From Paracoccaceae bacterium (GTDB lineage: Bacteria; Pseudomonadota; Alphaproteobacteria; Rhodobacterales; Rhodobacteraceae), in NCBI GenBank assembly GCA_007121115.1, contig SKMI01000172.1, positions 1 through 22,645 of the forward strand: a DNA stretch of 22,645 nt, given 5' to 3'. Shown here in pieces: positions 1-6,796 of this stretch. Within the stretch, counting starts at the first letter, position 1. Each line of letters opens with the position of its first letter. Made by a program: the position numbers and the translations under genes. The notes under the pieces are model-generated. The model made no database searches. It was not told the origin of the DNA and saw nothing but the letters and a program-made list of their open reading frames with translations.

Positions 1-107
1 GCCCGCAATTCGTCGGCAAGCTGCCGCAACTGGTTATCGCTCAGCCCCTTCATGTCGGCGGGCGTGCGCACCCGGTCCAGCAGCGGTGTCTTCGGTCGGT
101 CGGTCAT
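1..107 (-). CDS. dxs: 1-deoxy-D-xylulose-5-phosphate synthase, N-terminal fragment (cut by window edge)
   Basis: Only the first 35 codons are in the window; the gene continues beyond position 1. The ATG at 107 starts a peptide beginning MTDRPKTPLLDRV and running into DMKGLS and LRQLADELR, the typical N-terminus of alphaproteobacterial Dxs. Dxs is a thiamine-diphosphate enzyme that condenses pyruvate and glyceraldehyde-3-phosphate in the first step of the MEP isoprenoid pathway in the cytosol. A purine-rich AGGGG lies just upstream of the ATG. The gene follows ispA by 21 bases on the same strand, so the two are almost certainly co-transcribed, which fits their shared pathway. The catalytic and cofactor-binding parts are not visible, so the call rests on the N-terminus and the context. 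Confidence 0.88.
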   Translation of the reverse strand, partial: MTDRPKTPLLDRVRTPADMKGLSDNQLRQLADELR

Positions 108-128
108 CCGGACCCCTCTTGTGGCGCG

Positions 129-1001
129 TCAGGTGTCGCGCGCGATGATGAACCGGGCCAGCGCCCGCAAACTCTCGGCAGCCTCGCCATGGCCATCCAG
201 CGCCGACTCGGCCTCGGCCACCAGGTCCGCCGCCCGCGCCCGCGCGCCATCCAGTCCCAGCAGCGACACGAATGTCGCCTTGCCCGCCGCCGCGTCCTTG
301 CCCACGCGCTTGCCGGTGGCTGCAGCGTCACCCTCCACATCAAGAATGTCATCCGCGATCTGAAAGGCAAGGCCCAGCGCTGCGGCATAAGCGGCCATGG
401 GGGCCGGGTCGGCGCCCGCCAGCCGGGGCCCCGCGCAGGCCGCCCAGCCGAAGAGCGCCCCGGTCTTGCCCGCCTGCAATTCGGTGATCTGGTCCAGCGT
501 CAGGGGCTGGTCGGCGGTTTCGGCGGCGATGTCCAGCGCCTGGCCCAGCACCATGCCACGCGCGCCTGCGGCTTGCGCCAGCGTGGCCACCAGCAGCCGC
601 CGCGCCGCGTCGGTGGGCGCTGCTGTGGGGCGGGCCAGCACCTCGAAGGCCAGCGCCTGCAGCGCGTCCCCGGCCAGCACGGCGGTGGCCTCGTCCCATT
701 GCACATGCACCGTGGGCTGGCCCCGGCGCAGGTCGTCGTCGTCCATGCAGGGCAGGTCGTCATGGACCAGCGAATAGGCGTGCACCGCCTCGAGCGCCGC
801 TGCCGCGTCCAGCGCCTGCGGGTCGCTCAGCCCATGCAGCCGCGCCGATTCCAGCACCAGGAACCCGCGCAGCCCCTTGCCGCCGTCGCAGGCGTGCACC
901 ATGGCATCGCGCACCGCGCTTTCCGGAAGGTCCAGGATCGCCGCCCGCAGATGCGCCCCAGTCGCTGCCGCAGCCTGCGCCAGACGTTCGGCGAAACTCA
1001 T
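129..1001 (-). CDS. ispA: Farnesyl diphosphate synthase / polyprenyl synthetase
   Basis: A 290-residue all-helical prenyltransferase of the usual length. It condenses DMAPP/GPP with IPP to make farnesyl (or geranylgeranyl) diphosphate in the cytosol. The first Asp-rich motif DDLPCMDDDD is at residues 81-90, followed by LRRG, and the second, FQIADDILD, is at about 213-221; both bind Mg-diphosphate. The four-residue spacing inside the first motif is that of bacterial type FPP synthases. The IPP-binding GGK-LR segment is at 41-45, read here as GGKGLRG where GGKRLRP is common. The ATG at 1001 lies 7 bases after the xseB stop and dxs follows, so this is the classic xseB-ispA-dxs arrangement. Exact product chain length cannot be fixed from sequence alone. 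Confidence 0.93.
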   Translation of the reverse strand: MSFAERLAQAAAATGAHLRAAILDLPESAVRDAMVHACDGGKGLRGFLVLESARLHGLSDPQALDAAAALEAVHAYSLVHDDLPCMDDDDLRRGQPTVHVQWDEATAVLAGDALQALAFEVLARPTAAPTDAARRLLVATLAQAAGARGMVLGQALDIAAETADQPLTLDQITELQAGKTGALFGWAACAGPRLAGADPAPMAAYAAALGLAFQIADDILDVEGDAAATGKRVGKDAAAGKATFVSLLGLDGARARAADLVAEAESALDGHGEAAESLRALARFIIARDT

Positions 1002-1008
1002 GCGGGCC

Positions 1009-1251
1009 TCATGCGGGATCGAAAGGTTCGGTCCCGGCGGGCTCGCCGGACTGCGCGAGCCTGATCTTCTCGACCCGTTCCTGCGCCGCGTTCAGCCGCG
1101 CCTCGCAATGTGCGCGCAACGCGGCGCCGCGCTCGTAAAGCGTGATCGAGTCCTCGAGCGAGACCTCGGCGCTTTCGAGCTTGGTCACGATTTCCTCGAG
1201 CGCCTTGAGCGCGTCCTCGAAGCTCATGTCCTCGACCTTGGGTTCGCTCAT
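1009..1251 (-). CDS. xseB: Exodeoxyribonuclease VII small subunit
   Basis: An 80-residue acidic helical protein, the normal size for XseB. The core, MSFEDALKALEEIVTKLES followed by LEDSITLYERGAALRAHCEARL, is the conserved two-helix hairpin by which several small subunits bind each XseA large subunit; the complex degrades single-stranded DNA in the cytosol. The start codon overlaps the stop of the upstream deacetylase-like gene by four bases (ATGA at 1248-1251), suggesting translational coupling. xseA is not in this window, which is usual for alphaproteobacteria. A short GEPAGTEPFDPA-type tail follows the helical core. Confidence 0.95.
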   Translation of the reverse strand: MSEPKVEDMSFEDALKALEEIVTKLESAEVSLEDSITLYERGAALRAHCEARLNAAQERVEKIRLAQSGEPAGTEPFDPA

Positions 1252-2183
1252 TGGCTCTTGTCCATCAGCATCAGCACATGCGCCCGCACGGAGGCCGACA
1301 GCGCGTCCAGATCGTAGCCGCCTTCGAGCACCGAGACCACCCGCCCCTCGCAGACCTCGGCGGCGATGTCGCAGAGCGCGCCGGTGATCCAGGCGAAATC
1401 CTCCTCCACCAGCGCCAGATTGGCCAGCGGGTCGGCGCGGTGGCCATCGAATCCGGCGGAGACGATGATCAGTTCCGGCGCGAAGGCGCGCAGGCGCGGA
1501 AAGGCGTGGCTCTCCCAGGCGGCGCGGAATTCATCGCCGCCGCTGCCCGGCTGCAGGGGCAGGTTCAGGATGTTGTCATGCGCGCCCCGCTCGCCCGGCG
1601 CACCGGATCCCGGAAACAGCGGCATCTGGTGGCTGGAGACGAACAGCGCGCGCGATTCGTCCCACAGCAGGTCCTGCGTGCCGTTGCCGTGATGGACATC
1701 GAAATCCACCACCGCCACGCGCTTCAGCCCGTGATGGTCCAGCGCCCGCTTGGCGCCGATGGCCGCGTTGCCGAACAGACAGAAGCCCATCGGCGTGCTG
1801 GTCTCGGCGTGATGGCCCGGCGGACGCATGGCGACAAAGGCGTTGCGCGCATCGCCCCCCAGCACCAGATCGACGGCCCGGCAGGTGCCGCCCACGCCGC
1901 GCATCACCGCCCGCCACGAACCGGGCGAGACATGGGTGTCCGCGTCCAGCTGATAGCCCCCGGCGGCGGGGATCGCCTTGCGCACCCGCTCGAGATATTC
2001 GGGCGGGTGGCAGCGCAGCACCTCGGATTCGTCGGCCAGCGGCGCCTCGTGCCGCTGCAGCCCGTCGAATTCCGCCGCTGCCAGCACCTGCGCCACCGCT
2101 TCGATCCGCGCAACGCGTTCGGGGTGGCCTTGCGGCGTGATGTGCTGGGCGGCGTCGGGGTGATGGATCAGGGCGGTGCTCAT
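1248..2183 (-). CDS. Histone-deacetylase-family (class II-like) zinc amidohydrolase
   Basis: A 311-residue single-domain arginase/deacetylase-fold protein. The zinc-enzyme motifs are complete: RPPGHHAE with the catalytic His pair at 124-125, VDFDVHHGNGTQ at about 159-170 (zinc ligands D162 and H164), SAGFDGHRADP with the third ligand D246, and an EGGYDL motif near the C-terminus. Members remove acetyl groups from acetyl-lysine proteins, acetylpolyamines or related amides; the substrate of this bacterial version is not predictable from sequence. It opens the operon with xseB, ispA and dxs (four-base overlap with xseB), an arrangement common in alphaproteobacteria. I see no strong Shine-Dalgarno before the ATG at 2183. 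Confidence 0.9.
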   Translation of the reverse strand: MSTALIHHPDAAQHITPQGHPERVARIEAVAQVLAAAEFDGLQRHEAPLADESEVLRCHPPEYLERVRKAIPAAGGYQLDADTHVSPGSWRAVMRGVGGTCRAVDLVLGGDARNAFVAMRPPGHHAETSTPMGFCLFGNAAIGAKRALDHHGLKRVAVVDFDVHHGNGTQDLLWDESRALFVSSHQMPLFPGSGAPGERGAHDNILNLPLQPGSGGDEFRAAWESHAFPRLRAFAPELIIVSAGFDGHRADPLANLALVEEDFAWITGALCDIAAEVCEGRVVSVLEGGYDLDALSASVRAHVLMLMDKSQ

Positions 2184-2420
2184 GGGTCTGAATCTAGAGC
2201 ATCGGGCGACGGGGGGGAAGGCGAAACTGCATGGTTTGCAGGCAGTCGGCGAAGGTGCTGCGCCTGCGGTTATCGGATGACAAGGGGGCCGTCATCGCCT
2301 GACAGGGCGGCGATATTGCGCGGCAATCCGGGCGGGCTGCAGGGTCATCGGCGTGGATCGGCCGCGCTGCCAGAGACCCAAGCGGCGGTCCGCATCACCG
2401 CATTCAACAGGAGACGCACC

Positions 2421-2870
2421 ATGATCCCATATCGCCCCCGCCCCGCCCTGACCGCACTGTCCGCCGCGCTGATGCTCGCGCTTGCGCTGACCGGTGCGCC
2501 CGCCGCCGCCGGGTCCTCGGTCGATGTCCGCCAGTGGGGCAGCGCCAATGAAGCCGCCAGCGCCCAGGGCGGTCACCGCCAGCGGCTTGCCGTGACCCAG
2601 CGCGGGCGCGGAAACCTGACGCTCAGCACCCAGGACGGCGCGCGCAACCGCATCTCGGTCGGGCAGACCGGGTGCCGCAACGTGGCCGACCTGGACCAGA
2701 GCGGGCGGCGCAACATCGTGGGCGTGGCCCAGATGGGCTGCCGCAACGACGCCACCGTCACCCAGGGCGGTAGCCGCAACGCTGTCGGCGTGATCCAGAA
2801 CGGGCGCGGCCAGACCGCGACGGCCACGCAGCACGGCCAAGGCAACGTGCTGCTGATCATCCAGGACTGA
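2421..2870 (+). CDS. Curlin-repeat amyloid subunit (CsgA/CsgB-like), first copy
   Basis: A 149-residue secreted protein with an AGGAG ribosome site just upstream of the ATG at 2421. A Sec signal peptide (hydrophobic core at about 10-25, ending in APAAAG) precedes a mature part of roughly 118 residues made of about ten 11-residue curlin half-repeats of the pattern xxxQxGxxNxx, for example LAVTQRGRGNL, SVGQTGCRNVA and DLDQSGRRNIV. These form the stacked beta-arc amyloid of curli fibres on the cell surface. The mature protein is Arg-rich and I see no Lys. Two repeats carry Cys in the turn (GCRN twice), unusual for curlins. It is the first gene of a three-gene set with csgH and a second curlin. 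The open frame extends far upstream antisense to the deacetylase gene, but that part lacks gene character. Confidence 0.88.
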   Translation: MIPYRPRPALTALSAALMLALALTGAPAAAGSSVDVRQWGSANEAASAQGGHRQRLAVTQRGRGNLTLSTQDGARNRISVGQTGCRNVADLDQSGRRNIVGVAQMGCRNDATVTQGGSRNAVGVIQNGRGQTATATQHGQGNVLLIIQD

Positions 2871-2886
2871 TGCCGCGCCTTCACCC

Positions 2887-2911
2887 GCAGGGGCGGGCCA
2901 CCCGCCCCTGC
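2887..2911 (+). repeat. Strong intra-operon hairpin between curlin gene and csgH
   Basis: Perfect 11-bp GC-rich inverted repeat (arms 2887-2897 and 2901-2911) with a 3-base loop (cca), 16 bases after the curlin stop codon. It is not followed by a T-run, so it is not a canonical terminator. Its position suggests mRNA 3'-end stabilisation or partial attenuation, making the first curlin more abundant than the chaperone behind it. That role is inferred; only the pairing is seen. Confidence 0.7.
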
Positions 2912-2943
2912 CAACCAGCCCCCACCAACCAAGGGAGGGATCC

Positions 2944-3330
2944 ATGCCCCGCATCCTGTTGGCCGCCACGGCCCTGATCATCACCGGCGCCGCCTGCGCC
3001 TCCACCGTCATCGCGCCCGCGCGATCGGTTCCCAAGGCCGACGCGCCCCTGGTTTGCGAATTGCAGATCACCGAAACCCGGACGGGCACCGAGCTGGTCG
3101 CCCGCGCCCATGCCAGCCGCGCGCTGGAAGGCACCTATGCGCTGGACATCCGCCAGCGTGGTGGCGGGGGCTCGGCCACCATCCGCCAGTCGGGGGAGTT
3201 CGAGGCCGCACCGGGCAAGCCCGTGCTGCTGGCCGAGACCACGCTGGGCGGCCCCCGCCGCAGTATCGAGGCCGAGCTGACCCTGACCTCGGGCAAGATC
3301 ACGCGCCGCTGCCACAGCGCCGATCTGTGA
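2944..3330 (+). CDS. csgH: Curli assembly chaperone CsgH (anti-amyloid periplasmic protein)
   Basis: A 128-residue protein with an N-terminal signal peptide (hydrophobic residues about 4-17, cleavage probably near ACA-ST) and a single small beta-sandwich domain. The body matches the CsgH pattern: VCELQITETRTGTELVARA, then a segment ending YALDIRQRGGGGSATIRQSG, and a late RRCHS. CsgH is the alphaproteobacterial counterpart of E. coli CsgC: it holds curlin subunits non-amyloid in the periplasm. Two Cys, one at each end of the domain, could form a disulfide. The ribosome site AAGGGAGGG is strong. Lying between two curlin genes on the same strand makes the assignment firm. Confidence 0.88.
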   Translation: MPRILLAATALIITGAACASTVIAPARSVPKADAPLVCELQITETRTGTELVARAHASRALEGTYALDIRQRGGGGSATIRQSGEFEAAPGKPVLLAETTLGGPRRSIEAELTLTSGKITRRCHSADL

Positions 3331-3388
3331 CGCGCCCGCTTCTCTGACCCGGAAGCCCTGTCCCATCGCATCCTGAAAGGACCCTGCC

Positions 3389-3784
3389 ATGTCCCGTCTG
3401 ACCCTTTCCGCCCTGACCCTCGCCGCCGCACTGGCCCTGCCGCTGGCGCCCGCCAGTGCGAATTCGCTCAGCATCTCCATCAATCCCGGCAACGCGCAGG
3501 AGGCCCGCGTGCTGGGTGCGCTGGTCACCGCCTATGCCATCCACCGCGATATCCGCTCGGGCGCCGATGTGCGGCAGGCGGGGCGCAACCAAGCCGCCGC
3601 CCTGCGCCAGTCCGGGGGCAACAACCTTGGCATCATCCGCCAGCGCGGCGCCGACCATTCCGCCGACCTGACCCAGCGCGGCGGGGGCAACACCCAGGCC
3701 ATATTGCAGTTCGGGCGCGGTGCCGATGCGCGCGTGATCCAGCGCGGCGGCGAGGCCGGTATCCTGCTGCAATATGGCTGGTAA
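3389..3784 (+). CDS. Curlin-repeat amyloid subunit, second copy (possible nucleator)
   Basis: A 131-residue secreted protein with an AAAGGA ribosome site. The signal peptide (about residues 1-24, ending ASA) is followed by a non-repeat stretch of about 30 residues (INPGNAQEARVLGALVTAYA and on) and then about six curlin half-repeats such as ADVRQAGRNQA, AALRQSGGNNL and ADLTQRGGGNT, ending LLQYGW. Compared with the first curlin it is shorter, has fewer repeats, has no Cys in the mature part, and carries a distinct N-terminal segment. By analogy with CsgB it could be the minor or nucleating subunit, but that is inference. It ends the csg-type group; no csgG, csgE, csgF or csgD homologue is in the window. 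Confidence 0.85.
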   Translation: MSRLTLSALTLAAALALPLAPASANSLSISINPGNAQEARVLGALVTAYAIHRDIRSGADVRQAGRNQAAALRQSGGNNLGIIRQRGADHSADLTQRGGGNTQAILQFGRGADARVIQRGGEAGILLQYGW

Positions 3785-3840
3785 GCGCCCTCGGGCTGCC
3801 GCCGGCGCCTCGCCCGGCAACAGGTCCGCGAACTGCTGAC

Positions 3841-3864
3841 GCCGCACCGTTGCGCTGGTGCGGC
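3841..3864 (+). repeat. Hairpin downstream of the curlin locus
   Basis: Perfect 8-bp inverted repeat (gccgcacc / ggtgcggc) with an 8-base loop, 57 bases after the second curlin stop. No T-run follows. It may act as a 3' stabiliser or rho-related stop for the curlin mRNA; only the pairing is directly seen. Confidence 0.45.
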
Positions 3865-3927
3865 GGGCGGGCATGGACCCGGCTGCTTTTGACCCTGCGG
3901 CGCGGCGGCAGAGGAGGCGCGCGCAAA

Positions 3928-3951
3928 GGGTTTCGGCTTGCGGCGAAACCC
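3928..3951 (+). repeat. Hairpin / dyad upstream of the ABC exporter gene
   Basis: Perfect 8-bp inverted repeat (gggtttcg / cgaaaccc) with an 8-base spacer, about 50 bases before the GTG start of the ABC exporter. It could be a dyad operator or a 5'-leader hairpin. No further evidence of function is visible. Confidence 0.4.
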
Positions 3952-4001
3952 GGTAAGCGGGGGCGATCCCATAGCCGCCATCGCACCGGACCAGCACCGC
4001 C

Positions 4002-5789
4002 GTGAGACCACCTTCCGATACCGGGACGCCCGACCGCAGGGCCCAGCGCGCGCGGGATCGTGAAATCCTGAACTGGCTGTGGACGGGATATGTCCGCAAG
4101 CGTCTCTGGTGGCTGGCCGCGGCTTTTGCCTTGCTGATCATGGAAGGCGCCATGCTTGGCGTCTTCAGCTTCCTGATCCAGCCGCTTTTCGATGATGTGC
4201 TGGTGGCGGGCCGCGCGGATATGGTGGTGCTGGTGGCGCTGGCCATGGCGACGGTTATGATCGTGCGCGGGGCCGCGCGACTGTTGAGCCGGGTCGTCAC
4301 TGCGCATCTGGCCGAGCGCACGCGCGCTGACATGCAGGACGAGATGCTGGCGCATCTGCTGCGCCTGGACCTGGGGTTTCATCAGCACCAGTCGCCCGGG
4401 CTGCTGATCGAGCGTGTCCAGGGCGATACGCGGGCCGTGATCGAACTGCTGCGGTCGGTTGTTGTCGGCCTGGGCCGCGACGGGGCGTCGATGATCGGTC
4501 TGGTGGCGGTGGCGCTTTACATGGACTGGATGTGGACGCTGATCGCGCTGGTGGGGGTGCCGCTGCTGGTGCTGCCGATGCAGATGATCCAGCGCCGCAT
4601 CCGCGAACGCAGCGTCGAAACCCGCGTAACCGCGGCCGAGATTTCCAACCGGCTGGACGAGGTGTTCCACGGCATCGCCACCATCCAGCTGTCCGGCACC
4701 GAGAAACGCGAACAGTCCCGGTTCCGCGATGTGCTGACGCGCTATCGCCGCGCGGCGGTGCGGGCGTCCATCGGACAGGATGGCACGCCGACGGTCATGG
4801 ATGTGGCCGCCACCATCGGGGTGGCAACGGTCGTGGCCTATGGCGGCATGCAGATCATCGAAGGCACCCGCACGGTGGGCCAGTTCATGAGCTTCTTCAC
4901 CGCCGTGACCCTGATGTTCGAGCCGGTGCGCAAGCTCAGCGGACTGGCGGCGCAATGGCAGAACATTCTGGCCAGCGCCGAGCGGGTGCGCGACCTGATG
5001 CATGTGAAGCCCGCTATCACCTCGCCGCCGCCGCCGCATCTGCCGGTGCCCGCGCGCAACGCCTGCAGCATCGCGCTGCGGGACGTGCATTTCGCCTATG
5101 GGCGCGAACCGGTGCTGCGCGGCCTGACGCTCGAGGCCGAGGCCGGGCAGACGACCGCGATCGTGGGGCCCTCGGGCGCCGGCAAGACCACGGTCTTTGC
5201 GTTGCTGGGGCGGCTGATCGATCCGCAGCAGGGCCAGATCCTGATCGGCGGGCGCGATATCGCGCAGATGGACCTGGCCGCGTTGCGGGGCCTCTTTTCG
5301 GTGGTCAGCCAGGACGCGGCGCTTTTCGATGACAGCATCCGCGACAATATCCTGATGGGGATGCGCGATGTCCCCGAGGCCCGGTTGCGCGCCGCGATCG
5401 AGGCCGCGCATGTCGCCGAGTTCGCCGATACCCTGCCCGATGGGCTGGACACGCGGGTCGGGCCGCGCGGGTCGGCGCTGTCGGGCGGGCAGCGCCAGCG
5501 CGTGGCGATTGCGCGCGCGATCCTGCGCGACGCGCCGATCCTGCTGCTGGACGAGGCCACCAGCGCGCTCGACGCCCGGTCCGAGGCGCTGGTTCAGGCG
5601 GCGCTGGAGGAACTGGCGCACGGGCGCACGACCCTGGTGATCGCGCACCGACTGGCCACCGTGCGGGCGGCGCATCGCATCGTGGTCATGGATCGCGGGC
5701 AGGTGGTGGAGCAGGGCAGCCATGCCGAGCTGATTGAGCGTGGCGCCCATTATGCGCGGCTGCATGCGCTGCAATTCCAGGAAGACTGA
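4002..5789 (+). CDS. MsbA/LmrA-type ABC exporter, fused permease and ATPase
   Basis: A 595-residue half-transporter: an N-terminal six-helix type IV exporter domain (about residues 30-330) and a C-terminal ATPase (about 350-595). The ATPase has Walker A GPSGAGKTT at 389-397 (K395), signature LSGGQ at 493-497, Walker B LLLDEA with D517-E518, and the H-loop at H549, so it should be active as a homodimer in the inner membrane. MsbA-like proteins flip lipid A or export hydrophobic compounds; the substrate here is unknown. The start is taken as GTG 4002, since an in-frame stop lies at 3972-3974, but no clear Shine-Dalgarno precedes it. It is convergent with the phzF-like gene and is the first of two such exporters in the window. 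Confidence 0.9.
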   Translation: MRPPSDTGTPDRRAQRARDREILNWLWTGYVRKRLWWLAAAFALLIMEGAMLGVFSFLIQPLFDDVLVAGRADMVVLVALAMATVMIVRGAARLLSRVVTAHLAERTRADMQDEMLAHLLRLDLGFHQHQSPGLLIERVQGDTRAVIELLRSVVVGLGRDGASMIGLVAVALYMDWMWTLIALVGVPLLVLPMQMIQRRIRERSVETRVTAAEISNRLDEVFHGIATIQLSGTEKREQSRFRDVLTRYRRAAVRASIGQDGTPTVMDVAATIGVATVVAYGGMQIIEGTRTVGQFMSFFTAVTLMFEPVRKLSGLAAQWQNILASAERVRDLMHVKPAITSPPPPHLPVPARNACSIALRDVHFAYGREPVLRGLTLEAEAGQTTAIVGPSGAGKTTVFALLGRLIDPQQGQILIGGRDIAQMDLAALRGLFSVVSQDAALFDDSIRDNILMGMRDVPEARLRAAIEAAHVAEFADTLPDGLDTRVGPRGSALSGGQRQRVAIARAILRDAPILLLDEATSALDARSEALVQAALEELAHGRTTLVIAHRLATVRAAHRIVVMDRGQVVEQGSHAELIERGAHYARLHALQFQED

Positions 5790-5885
5790 AAGGGCGGGCT
5801 TGTGCAGGGCGCGCCTGCGCGCGCTGGCGTGGCTGATGTCACGCGCCGCATCGCCATGGGGCCGCGTCGGCGCGAATGCCGCCCG

Positions 5886-6785
5886 TCACGGCACCCGTAT
5901 CCGCCCGCTGGCGACCTTGACCGCCGATCCGCCGATCCGCACCGCCGACAACGCGCCGCCCTGCATCACCATGCGCGCGCCGATTTCGGAGGGGCGCCCC
6001 ATCTCCAGCCCCTGCATGACCCTGAGCGCGGTTTCCCCCTGCGCGGCGCAGTGACCGTGGTGGGTCAGCAGCCCGGCGAAGGTGACCACGGCCGAACCGG
6101 TGGCCGGATCCTCGGGTGTGCCCCCGGCGGGCGAGAACATGCGCGCGTGGACCTCATCCGCCGCACCGGGAACAAAGAGCCAGGCGCTGAAGGTGCCTGC
6201 TCGGTCGGTCAGCGCCGTCCAGTCCGCGCCCATGGGCCAGGCGCGCGCCAGTGCCGCGCGCGAGGCGACGGGGATCAGCAGATAGGACGGCCCGGCCTGC
6301 CAGACCTCGGGGGTGGCCGCGATGGCGTTGCCGATATCGCCGGGGGACAGGCCCAGCGCGCGGGCGGTCAGGCCGCAGTCATCGACCGTTCCGCAGCATT
6401 CGGGCAGCAGGGGCGCGGTGAACTCCGCCGATACGCGCCCATCGCGGCGGCGCACCGTCACGGGCACGGGACCGGCGTTTTCCTCGAGGGTCATCGCGAC
6501 CTCGGCATCCCCGGTGGTTTCGGTCAGCCCGGACAGGTGGATCGCACAGCCGATGGTCGGATGCCCGGCAAAGGGGATCTCGTCGGTGGGAAAGAAGATC
6601 CGGACCCGCGCGCGGTGGGCGGGGTTCTCGGGGCGCATGACAAAGATCGTCTCGGACAGGTTCAACTCGCGCGCCAGCGTCTGCATCTGCGCGGTGCTCA
6701 GCCCATCGGCATCTGGCACGATCGCAAGCGGATTGCCCTGAAACGGCGTGTCAGTGAACACGTCATAGGTGACAAGCGCCAGCAC
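5886..6785 (-). CDS. PhzF-family isomerase/epimerase
   Basis: A 299-residue protein with the two-lobed diaminopimelate-epimerase-like fold. Start chosen at GTG 6785, giving MLALVTYDVFTDTPFQGNPL, which aligns with family N-termini and puts the catalytic Glu of LSETIF exactly at residue 45, as in PhzF. Other hallmarks are FAGHPTIG around 73-79 and EDPATGSA at about 225-232. In phenazine producers PhzF isomerises DHHA, but no other phz gene is here, so the substrate is unknown. The start lies 11 bases after the dapA stop on the same strand, so it is probably co-transcribed with dapA. The open frame runs upstream into dapA, but that part is an out-of-frame shadow. Confidence 0.87.
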   Translation of the reverse strand: MLALVTYDVFTDTPFQGNPLAIVPDADGLSTAQMQTLARELNLSETIFVMRPENPAHRARVRIFFPTDEIPFAGHPTIGCAIHLSGLTETTGDAEVAMTLEENAGPVPVTVRRRDGRVSAEFTAPLLPECCGTVDDCGLTARALGLSPGDIGNAIAATPEVWQAGPSYLLIPVASRAALARAWPMGADWTALTDRAGTFSAWLFVPGAADEVHARMFSPAGGTPEDPATGSAVVTFAGLLTHHGHCAAQGETALRVMQGLEMGRPSEIGARMVMQGGALSAVRIGGSAVKVASGRIRVP

Positions 6786-6796
6786 CCGCGCGACCG

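Noticed and set aside
114..127. Similarity of the ccctcttgtggcgcg stretch before dxs to 19574-19587 in the inverted-repeat element
   Set aside because: Only about 14 bases match and none of the element's stems are present; most likely chance.
1251..2420. Long in-frame upstream extension of the first curlin gene (to 539 residues)
   Set aside because: It runs antisense through the well-supported deacetylase gene and has His/Arg-rich shadow composition; ATG 2421 has a good ribosome site and starts a signal peptide.
3633..5774. 713-residue open frame on the minus strand
   Set aside because: It is wholly antisense to the ABC exporter, rich in His, Gln and Arg, with no recognisable domain; a GC-driven shadow.
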